DNA from: an uncultured bacterium
GTDB lineage: Bacteria; Actinomycetota; Coriobacteriia; Coriobacteriales; Eggerthellaceae
Length of the DNA: 7,213 nucleotides
Direction of reading: 5' to 3'
Assembly (NCBI GenBank): GCA_905214325.1
Contig: CAJMLT010000054.1
Coordinates: 1-7,213, forward strand
Shown: one piece after another, positions 1-5,640 of the stretch
Layout of the letters: each line of letters starts with the position of its first letter
How positions within the stretch are numbered: the stretch's first letter is position 1
Program-made: the position numbers and the translations under genes
The notes under the pieces: generated by a model
Database searches by the model: none
Told to the model about the DNA's origin: nothing
The model's input: the letters and a program-made list of their open reading frames with translations, nothing else

Positions 1-314
1 GTACGGTCATGCGCATCGTGTTGCCCTCCGCCGTCCCCGGTATTTTGGGTGGCATCATTTTGGCGATCGGTCGTACCGTCGGTGAATCTGCGGCGCTTAT
101 CTATACCGCAGGTTCCATTGCGGCCATACCCACCGGCTTCTTCGATTCCACCCGTACGCTTGCGGTACACATGTACCTGCTTGCCTCCGAGGGTCTGCAT
201 ATCGACGCCACCTACGCCACGGCGGTTTTGCTGCTCGTGTTCGTTCTCGTTATCAATACCGCTTCTTCGGCGGTTGCAAATCGCATCAGCAAAGGATCAG
301 TGACAGATGAATAA
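1..314 (+). CDS. pstA: Phosphate ABC transporter permease PstA (3' part only)
   Basis: This is the C-terminal part of an inner-membrane permease of the high-affinity phosphate ABC importer, which with PstC forms the channel energised by PstB. The gene is cut by the left edge. The reading frame is open from base 3, so 103 residues are visible, and the ATG at 9 is an internal methionine, not a start. The visible part opens with the end of the permease cytoplasmic EAA-type loop (VLPSAVPGILGG). A hydrophobic segment containing AIGRTVGESAALIYTAGS follows; the GR.vGE.A pattern is typical of PstA/PstC. A last membrane helix lies near the C terminus (AVLLLVFVLVINTASSAVAN), then a short charged tail. 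The stop codon overlaps the start of pstB by 8 nt, which implies translational coupling. PstA rather than PstC is chosen because the gene directly precedes pstB, as in pstSCAB-phoU operons. Confidence 0.93.
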   Translation, partial: TVMRIVLPSAVPGILGGIILAIGRTVGESAALIYTAGSIAAIPTGFFDSTRTLAVHMYLLASEGLHIDATYATAVLLLVFVLVINTASSAVANRISKGSVTDE

Positions 315-1065
315 GACTCCAAAGATGGATGTCTCGCACATGGATCTCTTCTATGGGGATTACCAGGCGCTCTCCGACATCAATCTCTCCTTTATGGAAA
401 ACCAGATCACGGCTATGATCGGCCCGTCCGGTTGCGGCAAGTCCACCTTGCTCAAATCGCTCAACCGCATGAATGACTTGGTTGAGGGATGCCGCATCAC
501 CGGCCGTCTCACTTTGGACGGGGAAGATATCTATGATGGCTACGACGTAAACGTGCTGCGGAAGAAGGTGGGTATGGTATTCCAGAAACCCAACCCATTC
601 CCTATGTCCATTTATGACAATATCGCATTCGGCCCCCGCACCCATGGCATCAAGAAGAAAGCGGAGCTTGATGATATCGTGGAAGAATCCCTGCAAAAGG
701 CGGCTATTTTCGACGAACTCAAGGATCGTCTCAAGAAAAACGCCCTCGGTCTTTCCGGTGGTCAGCAGCAGCGGCTCTGCATCGCCCGTGCCCTTGCCGT
801 CAATCCCGAAGTTCTGCTCATGGATGAGCCTACCAGCGCCCTCGATCCCATCTCCACGTCCAAGATCGAGGAGTTGGCCATCGAGTTGAAGGGAAACTAC
901 ACCATCATCATCGTGACGCACAACATGCAGCAGGCGGCCCGTATCTCCGATCGAACGGCATTCTTCCTCCTCGGGGAAATGGTTGAATGTTCCGCTACCG
1001 ACAAACTGTTCTCCCTCCCCGAGGACAAACGTACCGAAGACTACATTTCAGGAAGGTTTGGTTGA
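307..1065 (+). CDS. pstB: Phosphate ABC transporter ATP-binding protein PstB
   Basis: This is the cytoplasmic ATPase that drives phosphate uptake through PstC/PstA. It has 252 residues, normal for PstB. All nucleotide-binding motifs are visible in order: Walker A GPSGCGKST at residues 39-47, the Q-loop glutamine at 93 in VFQKPNPFPMSIYDN (a PstB hallmark), the ABC signature LSGGQQQR at 149-156, Walker B LLMDEP at 170-175 with E174 as the expected catalytic base, the D-loop SALD at 177-180, and the switch histidine H205. The ATG at 307 lies 10 nt after AAAGGA (291-296) and overlaps the pstA stop. phoU follows after a single base. No residue needed for ATP hydrolysis is missing, so it should be functional. 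The PHO-type promoter that would regulate the operon lies outside the window. Confidence 0.98.
   Translation: MNKTPKMDVSHMDLFYGDYQALSDINLSFMENQITAMIGPSGCGKSTLLKSLNRMNDLVEGCRITGRLTLDGEDIYDGYDVNVLRKKVGMVFQKPNPFPMSIYDNIAFGPRTHGIKKKAELDDIVEESLQKAAIFDELKDRLKKNALGLSGGQQQRLCIARALAVNPEVLLMDEPTSALDPISTSKIEELAIELKGNYTIIIVTHNMQQAARISDRTAFFLLGEMVECSATDKLFSLPEDKRTEDYISGRFG
1050..1056 (+). promoter_or_regulatory. Ribosome binding site that fixes the phoU start
   Basis: The purine run AGGAAGG sits inside the end of pstB, 10 nt before the ATG at 1067. It supports that ATG over the in-frame ATG at 983, which would place 84 bases of non-conserved coding inside pstB. Confidence 0.75.
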
Positions 1066-1066
1066 T

Positions 1067-1735
1067 ATGGCAGCACGTCCCGTATTCGACGAAGAACTCA
1101 AGGAACTTCGTCTGGACCTTTCCCGTATGGGAGAATTGGTTAAGGATGCAATCGATGGATCACTTGAAGCGGTAACGCAGCACGACATCGCCAAAGCGAT
1201 GGTGGTCGCCCGCAACGACGTTGCGATCAACGATATGGAGCGCGATATCGAGCAACTGTGCCTGCGCCTTTTGCTGTGCGAAACCCCTGTAGCTACCGAT
1301 CTTCGTCTGGTAACGGCAGCGCTCAAGATGATCACCGACCTCGAACGTATCGGTGATCAGGCAGGTGAAATCTGCGAAATCGCCACCACGCTTCCCAAGG
1401 GTGCCGACCTGGGTCGTTTTCCCGCGCTTTCGGCTATGGCTGCCAAGGCGAAGGATCAGGTGGATGCGGTGATCGACTCATTCACTACGCGCGATTTGAC
1501 TAAAGTTCGGGAGTGTATCGATGGCGATGAAGTCATCAATTTCCTGTTCGAAGAAGTGAAGGACGAAATCGTTGCACATATCGTCGAACATCAGGGTGAC
1601 GAATCCTATGTGTTCGATGTCATGATGATCGCCAAGTATCTCGAACGCGTGGGTGATCATGTGGTCAATATCGCCGAATGGGTGGAGTATGCCATCACGG
1701 GCATTCATAAGGGAAACACCATTCACGTCCAATGA
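1067..1735 (+). CDS. phoU: Phosphate transport regulator PhoU
   Basis: PhoU is a cytoplasmic all-helical protein that damps phosphate uptake and Pho signalling by acting on the Pst transporter and, where present, the PhoR kinase. With the chosen start it has 222 residues, the usual family size. Both tandem three-helix PhoU domains can be seen. Each carries the ExxxD metal-binding signature: DLERIGDQAGEI (E93, D97) in the first repeat and YLERVGDHVVNIAEWVEY (E193, D197) in the second. The N terminus (FDEELKELRLDLSRMGELV) matches the first helix of the family. The gene begins 1 nt after the pstB stop, with its ribosome binding site inside pstB, so it is very likely co-transcribed and coupled. 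A hairpin 27 nt downstream ends the operon. Whether a PhoR/PhoB pair exists in this organism cannot be seen here. Confidence 0.96.
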   Translation: MAARPVFDEELKELRLDLSRMGELVKDAIDGSLEAVTQHDIAKAMVVARNDVAINDMERDIEQLCLRLLLCETPVATDLRLVTAALKMITDLERIGDQAGEICEIATTLPKGADLGRFPALSAMAAKAKDQVDAVIDSFTTRDLTKVRECIDGDEVINFLFEEVKDEIVAHIVEHQGDESYVFDVMMIAKYLERVGDHVVNIAEWVEYAITGIHKGNTIHVQ

Positions 1736-1762
1736 CGTTTAAGGCGAAAGATTCTTAAAGAG

Positions 1763-1790
1763 ATCGGCTCCGTCAGCGGAGCCGATTTCG
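1763..1790 (+). terminator. Probable intrinsic terminator of the pst-phoU operon
   Basis: A perfect 10-bp GC-rich stem (ATCGGCTCCG at 1763-1772 paired with CGGAGCCGAT at 1777-1786) encloses a 4-nt loop, TCAG. The following tract is only weakly T-rich (TTCGTATCT), so termination may be incomplete. Its position, 27 nt after the phoU stop and before the next promoter-like element, fits the end of an operon. Confidence 0.75.
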
Positions 1791-1795
1791 TATCT

Positions 1796-1805
1796 GTGCC
1801 ATAAT
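1796..1805 (+). promoter_or_regulatory. Candidate extended -10 promoter for the argF operon
   Basis: The sequence TGcCATAAT (TG at 1797-1798 on the pattern TGn followed by CATAAT at 1800-1805) matches an extended -10 element, with five of six bases of TATAAT. The -35 position falls in the preceding terminator stem and shows no good match, as is tolerated for extended -10 promoters. Transcription would begin near 1812 and give a leader of about 50 nt before argF. This rests on consensus matching only. Confidence 0.45.
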
Positions 1806-1819
1806 GGGATCTTCAGATA

Positions 1820-1838
1820 TCGATCGCTTGTCGATCGA
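1820..1838 (+). promoter_or_regulatory. Small inverted repeat in the argF leader
   Basis: TCGATCG (1820-1826) and CGATCGA (1832-1838) form a 7-bp inverted repeat around the 5-nt loop CTTGT. It lies between the candidate promoter and the argF ribosome binding site. It could be a repressor site near the transcription start or a weak leader hairpin. It does not resemble the ArgR ARG-box consensus (TGAAT/ATTCA), so arginine-repressor control is not supported. Confidence 0.35.
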
Positions 1839-1864
1839 CGTTTCCACGAGTACGGGAGGAATAG

Positions 1865-2857
1865 ATGACGCTTTCATTGACGGGTCGCCATTTCTTAAAA
1901 CTGCTGGACTTTTCTTCGGAGGAGATCATTGCCTTGGTTGATATTGCGGCCGATCTCAAAACCAAGAAGAGGGCAGGGGTTATCCATAAGGAGCTCGAGG
2001 GCAAGAATATGGTCTTGCTCTTCGAAAAGACCTCAACGCGCACCCGCTGTTCTTTCGAAGTTGCCGGTCATGATCTGGGGATGGGAGTCACCTATCTCGA
2101 TCCGCAGGGATCCCAGATGGGGAATAAGGAAAGCGTTAAGGATACCGCTCGGGTTCTGGGGCGGATGTTCGATGGAATCGAATATCGCGGATTCGGACAG
2201 GAGATCGTGGAGACACTCGCCGAAAACGCCGGCGTTCCCGTATGGAACGGCCTCACCGACGAATGCCACCCCACCCAAATCATCGCCGATCTTTTGACCA
2301 TTAGGGAAAACTTCGGAGATTTTCAGGGACTCAGGTTGGTATTCATGGGAGACGCGAAGAACAACGTCGCCAATTCGCTGATGGTGGGTTGTGTGAAGAT
2401 GGGCATCACGTTCGTCGCCTGCGGCCCGCAAGAGTCGATGCCCGATGATTCGCTTGTCGAAATCTGTCGTGCCCTTGCTGCCGAAAACGGCTGCGAGGTA
2501 CTTCTCACCTCCGATGTCCGTGAAGCGGTGACGGGGGCGCATATCGTTTATACCGATATTTGGGTATCCATGGGCGAACCTGCCGAACTTTGGGCGCAGC
2601 GTATAGATCAGCTCTCTCCCTACCAAGTTAACCGTCAGGTGATGGAATACGCCGACGACAAGGCGATATTCATGCACTGTCTTCCCGCCTTCCATGATGC
2701 GGAGACAACCGTGGCCCAGGATATAGCGGAAAGATTCGGCATTACCGAAATGGAAGTGACCGATGACGTATTCGAAGCACCTTATTCGAAGGTTTTCGAT
2801 GAAGCGGAAAACCGCATGCATGCGATCAAGGCCATCGTTTTAGCCACCTTGAAGTAG
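1865..2857 (+). CDS. argF: Ornithine carbamoyltransferase (anabolic ArgF or catabolic ArcB type)
   Basis: This cytoplasmic enzyme interconverts ornithine plus carbamoyl phosphate with citrulline plus phosphate, either for arginine synthesis or, in reverse, for the arginine deiminase pathway. It has 330 residues; the long form resembles E. coli ArgI and catabolic ArcB rather than the shorter forms of about 305. All family motifs are present: carbamoyl-phosphate loop STRTR (57-61), SQMGNKES (83-90), HPTQ (135-138), the ornithine-binding DxxxSMG (D231, S235-G237), and HCLP (271-274) with the active-site cysteine C272. The ATG at 1865 follows a strong GGGAGGA (1854-1860). A class IV aminotransferase follows after 9 nt, then argS, suggesting an operon. 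No other arginine-pathway enzyme (arcA, arcC, argG, argH) is in the window, so direction of use is undecided. E106 of IEYRG is shared with the P. aeruginosa catabolic enzyme, and the symbol arcB is an equally fair choice. Confidence 0.95.
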   Translation: MTLSLTGRHFLKLLDFSSEEIIALVDIAADLKTKKRAGVIHKELEGKNMVLLFEKTSTRTRCSFEVAGHDLGMGVTYLDPQGSQMGNKESVKDTARVLGRMFDGIEYRGFGQEIVETLAENAGVPVWNGLTDECHPTQIIADLLTIRENFGDFQGLRLVFMGDAKNNVANSLMVGCVKMGITFVACGPQESMPDDSLVEICRALAAENGCEVLLTSDVREAVTGAHIVYTDIWVSMGEPAELWAQRIDQLSPYQVNRQVMEYADDKAIFMHCLPAFHDAETTVAQDIAERFGITEMEVTDDVFEAPYSKVFDEAENRMHAIKAIVLATLK

Positions 2858-2866
2858 GGGAATCAC

Positions 2867-3724
2867 ATGCAGCGTTTGGGTTACTACAACGGTCAGTGGG
2901 GTCCTTTGGAACAGATGTGTATCCCCATGAACGATCGAGCGTCGTTTTTCGGCGATGGCGTCTACGATGCGACGATGACGTGCAAAGGGGTCATTCTCTA
3001 CGCCGACGAGCATATCGACCGGTTTTTCCGTAGCGCACATCTGATGAGGATAGAGCCCGATATTTCCGCGCCTCAACTTAAAACCCTTCTTCATGAGATG
3101 GTGGGGAAGGTCGACGCTGAGGAGACGTTTCTCTATTGGCAGATGACGCGGGGGACGGGCTTGAGACGGCATAGTTTCCCCTCGACGGCTCCCAACCTCT
3201 GGATCACCGTCGTTCCGGAGGGGATAGACGATCTATCTCGGGATGCTTGTGCCGTTTGCGTCGAGGATACGCGTTTTTCCCATTGCAATGCCAAAACCCT
3301 CAATCTTCTTCCCAATGTACTTGCTGCCCAAAGGGCTGAAGAGGCGGGTTGCGATGAAGCGATCTTCATTCGGGAAGGATATGTTACCGAATGTGCGCAT
3401 AGCAATGTTCATATCCTCAAAGAGGGAACGTTGATAACGCATCCGGCCGACGAGTTCATATTGCCGGGTATCGCACGTGCCCATCTCATCGCCATGTGCG
3501 CATCTTTGGATATCCCCGTAGAGGAGAGAGCGTTTTCGAAACAAGAGCTTTTCGATGCCGATGAGGTTATTGTCACCTCTTCCAGCACGTTTGCCCGGGG
3601 TGTTTCCTTCATCGACGGTATTGCGGTGGGAGGTGGGGATCGTCTCCGTCTTGCACTGCTGCAGGAACACCTCACCCGTGAATTCGATACCTATATCGAA
3701 AACCACCTACACGACGGGAACTGA
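2867..3724 (+). CDS. dat: Class IV aminotransferase, probable D-amino-acid aminotransferase
   Basis: This is a PLP-dependent fold-type IV transaminase of 285 residues, the usual length. It most likely moves the amino group between D-alanine and 2-oxoglutarate to give D-glutamate, a peptidoglycan precursor. The catalytic lysine is K143 in the motif AKTLNLLPNVLA, matching the SLNLL context of the Bacillus enzyme. E175 in VTECAHSN is the cofactor-ring glutamate, and SSSTFARGVS carries the phosphate-binding loop. Y33 (FGDGVYD), R100 and H102 (TRGTGLRRHSFP) correspond to the Tyr/Arg/His carboxylate trap known in Bacillus D-amino-acid aminotransferase, which favours it over the branched-chain and aminodeoxychorismate-lyase relatives. 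The start is 5 nt after AGGGGA (2856-2861), and the gene lies 9 nt after argF. Why it sits between argF and argS is not clear. Branched-chain aminotransferase remains an alternative, less likely given these residues. Confidence 0.85.
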   Translation: MQRLGYYNGQWGPLEQMCIPMNDRASFFGDGVYDATMTCKGVILYADEHIDRFFRSAHLMRIEPDISAPQLKTLLHEMVGKVDAEETFLYWQMTRGTGLRRHSFPSTAPNLWITVVPEGIDDLSRDACAVCVEDTRFSHCNAKTLNLLPNVLAAQRAEEAGCDEAIFIREGYVTECAHSNVHILKEGTLITHPADEFILPGIARAHLIAMCASLDIPVEERAFSKQELFDADEVIVTSSSTFARGVSFIDGIAVGGGDRLRLALLQEHLTREFDTYIENHLHDGN

Positions 3725-3733
3725 TGATACAAT
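3725..3733 (+). promoter_or_regulatory. Candidate internal extended -10 promoter before argS
   Basis: Directly after the dat stop codon, TGaTACAAT (TG at 3725-3726, TACAAT at 3728-3733) matches an extended -10 element, with five of six bases of TATAAT. No clear -35 box is seen 16-18 nt upstream. Transcription would begin near 3740 and leave about 25 nt of leader before argS. This would let argS be expressed independently of argF, but it is a consensus match only. Confidence 0.35.
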
Positions 3734-3764
3734 CGTCCCCGCTGATCGAGAAGAAAGTTATCCT

Positions 3765-5480
3765 ATGACCATCCGTGAATCTCTTGAAGAATTAGTTCAT
3801 CAAGCCCTCGTCCATGCTGTTGAGGCAGGGGATCTTGCGCTCACTCAGATACCCCTTCCGTCGCTTGAGAGACCTCGGGAGGAGTCCCATGGCGATTGGG
3901 CATGCACCATCGCCATGCGTTTGGCCAAAATCGCCCATGAGAATCCCCGAAAGATCGCCGAGTGTATCGTCGATCATCTTCCACAGAACGCAATCATCGC
4001 CTCCACATCCATCGCGGGTCCGGGCTTCATCAATTTCGTCATCGCGGCTGAATCGTTTCAGGAAGTCGTTGAAGAGGTGCGTCGTGAAGGATCTTCGTTT
4101 GGCAAGGGGGTTTTGGACGAGTCTTGCAAGGTGAATCTCGAATACGTTTCCGCCAACCCCACCGGGCCCATGCATGTCGGCCATGGTCGTTGGGCGGCCC
4201 TAGGGGACTCCATGGCGCGCGTTATGCGTCATGCCGGTTACGATGTCGATGAGGAATTCTACATAAACGACGAGGGAAACCAGATGAATGTCTTCGCCGA
4301 CTCCATCGTCGTCCGTTATCGGCAGGAGCTCGGCGAGAATGTCGAACTGCCCGAAAAGGCTTATGGCGGGTCGTATATCGTCGACATCGCCCGGAACATC
4401 ATCGCCGCCGACGGCGATGTATGGCTCACCGCCGATGCCGATCAGCGGCGGCGCGCCTTCCGCGAGATCGGCTATAAGGCCATGCTCGATAACGTCAAGG
4501 AAACTCTTGCCCTGTTCGGAACCTCGTTCGATACGTGGTTTTCGGAGCACTCGCTTTTCATTCCCGATGAGCAGGGACAGACTGCGATACAGCGTGCTTT
4601 CGATGCTATGAAGCAGCGTGATCTCATCTATGTCGACGAAGGGGCAACCTATTTCCGATCAAGCGCCTACGGAGACGAAAAGGATCGTGTGCTGATCAAG
4701 CAGAATGGTGAATTGACGTATTTCATGAGCGATGTGGCCTATCATTACGACAAAATATCGCGCGGTTACGACAAGCTCATCAATATATGGGGCGCCGATC
4801 ATCACGGGTACATTCCCCGCTGTCAGGCCATGATGACAGCTTGGGGTTACCCTGGGGCACTCGAAGTTGTTTTGGGGCAGCTGGTTACGTTGTATCGTGA
4901 TGGCAAGGTTGTGCGTATGTCCAAAAGAACGGGAGAGATGATCACCTTCCGCGAATTGATCGACGAAGTGGGCCCCGATGCGACGCGTTATATGATGCTA
5001 TCGAAGTCGAGTGATCAATCCATCGACTTCGATATCGAGGCGGCGAAGAAGAAGGACTCTTCCAACCCGGTTTATTACGTGCAGTATGCCCACGCCCGCA
5101 TTTGCTCCATTTTGCGTAAGGCTTCCGGGCTCGGAGAGGATCGTGCGGCCACTGTTTCGATCGATGAGGTTGTTTCAGGGCTGAAGCTCAAGGGGGTCGA
5201 TCTCGGTTGCCTGACGCACCAAAGTGAGTTAGCGCTCATGTCCCAGATGTCCGATTTCCACGATCTTATCGCGGGTGCAGCACGTGATCGGGCTCCGTTC
5301 AGGCTGACGCATTATGCTCAGGATCTCGCCGGTCTTTTTCATTCGTTCTATACGAATTGTCATGTTATCGTCGAAGACGAATCCTTGATGAAAGCGCGCT
5401 TGGCCCTGGTGGACGCGACGCGTATAACGCTTGCCTTGACTCTTGATCTGCTCGGGGTTTCCGCTCCCGAAAGGATGTAG
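3765..5480 (+). CDS. argS: Arginyl-tRNA synthetase (class I)
   Basis: This essential cytoplasmic enzyme charges tRNA-Arg with arginine using ATP. With the ATG at 3765 it has 571 residues, within the usual range. Order of parts: an N-terminal additional domain with SHGDWACTIAMRLAK (residues 41-55) and GPGFINF (85-91), typical of ArgRS; the class I HIGH motif as HVGH (137-140) within SANPTGPMHVGH; the KMSKS loop as MSKRTG (385-390); and a C-terminal DALR-type anticodon-binding domain containing YYVQYAHARICSILRK and ending in the family-typical APERM. The frame is open upstream to 3555 inside dat, but that part is non-conserved shadow sequence and the family N terminus matches the ATG at 3765. 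The ribosome binding site is weak (GAGAAGAAAG, 3748-3757, spacing 7), unlike its neighbours. It lies 40 nt after dat and is followed by a strong terminator, so it closes the argF operon. Confidence 0.97.
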   Translation: MTIRESLEELVHQALVHAVEAGDLALTQIPLPSLERPREESHGDWACTIAMRLAKIAHENPRKIAECIVDHLPQNAIIASTSIAGPGFINFVIAAESFQEVVEEVRREGSSFGKGVLDESCKVNLEYVSANPTGPMHVGHGRWAALGDSMARVMRHAGYDVDEEFYINDEGNQMNVFADSIVVRYRQELGENVELPEKAYGGSYIVDIARNIIAADGDVWLTADADQRRRAFREIGYKAMLDNVKETLALFGTSFDTWFSEHSLFIPDEQGQTAIQRAFDAMKQRDLIYVDEGATYFRSSAYGDEKDRVLIKQNGELTYFMSDVAYHYDKISRGYDKLINIWGADHHGYIPRCQAMMTAWGYPGALEVVLGQLVTLYRDGKVVRMSKRTGEMITFRELIDEVGPDATRYMMLSKSSDQSIDFDIEAAKKKDSSNPVYYVQYAHARICSILRKASGLGEDRAATVSIDEVVSGLKLKGVDLGCLTHQSELALMSQMSDFHDLIAGAARDRAPFRLTHYAQDLAGLFHSFYTNCHVIVEDESLMKARLALVDATRITLALTLDLLGVSAPERM

Positions 5481-5522
5481 GTCCCTTCCGTATCGTATTT
5501 CGGTTTTCTCTTTCGATGTCGG

Positions 5523-5570
5523 ACCCCCTCGTTAATGTTTCCATCATGTTAACGAGGGGGTTTGTTTGTG
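5523..5570 (+). terminator. Strong intrinsic terminator after argS
   Basis: A perfect 13-bp stem (ACCCCCTCGTTAA at 5523-5535 with TTAACGAGGGGGT at 5549-5561) encloses a 13-nt loop and is followed by TTTGTTTGTG. The C-run/G-run base and T-rich tail are classic for factor-independent termination. It lies 42 nt after the argS stop and separates the argF operon from gdhA. Confidence 0.92.
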
Positions 5571-5579
5571 TATGGCTGC

Positions 5580-5606
5580 TTAACAAGCAACTTCTATTTT
5601 GATAAT
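5580..5606 (+). promoter_or_regulatory. Candidate gdhA promoter
   Basis: The 80 bases before gdhA turn clearly AT-rich. TTAACA (5580-5585) resembles a -35 box and GATAAT (5601-5606) a -10 box, each with five of six consensus bases, but the spacer of 15 nt is short. Transcription would begin near 5613 and give a leader of roughly 28 nt containing AGGAGG (5631-5636). An independent promoter is expected because a strong terminator precedes it; the exact boxes are uncertain. Confidence 0.45.
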
Positions 5607-5640
5607 CTCTAAAAGTTGAATATCTTTACTAGGAGGTTCT

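Noticed and set aside
286..921. Open frame of 211 codons on the minus strand across pstB
   Set aside because: It mirrors the conserved pstB coding sequence and has no recognisable protein features; a shadow frame.
983..1066. Earlier in-frame ATG for phoU at 983
   Set aside because: It would add 28 residues inside pstB that do not resemble PhoU, while the ATG at 1067 has a good ribosome binding site and the expected N terminus.
2033..2821. Open frame of 262 codons on the minus strand inside argF
   Set aside because: It is antisense to a complete carbamoyltransferase gene, has no convincing ribosome binding site or known motif, and is best explained as a shadow frame.
3711..3740. Possible hairpin between dat and argS (GGGAAC with GTCCCC)
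   Set aside because: The pairing needs a bulge and has only a few GC pairs with no T tract, so neither a terminator nor an attenuator is supported.
3555..3764. Earlier in-frame ATG for argS at 3555, inside dat
   Set aside because: The extra 70 residues are out-of-frame dat sequence, and the ArgRS family N terminus begins at the ATG at 3765.
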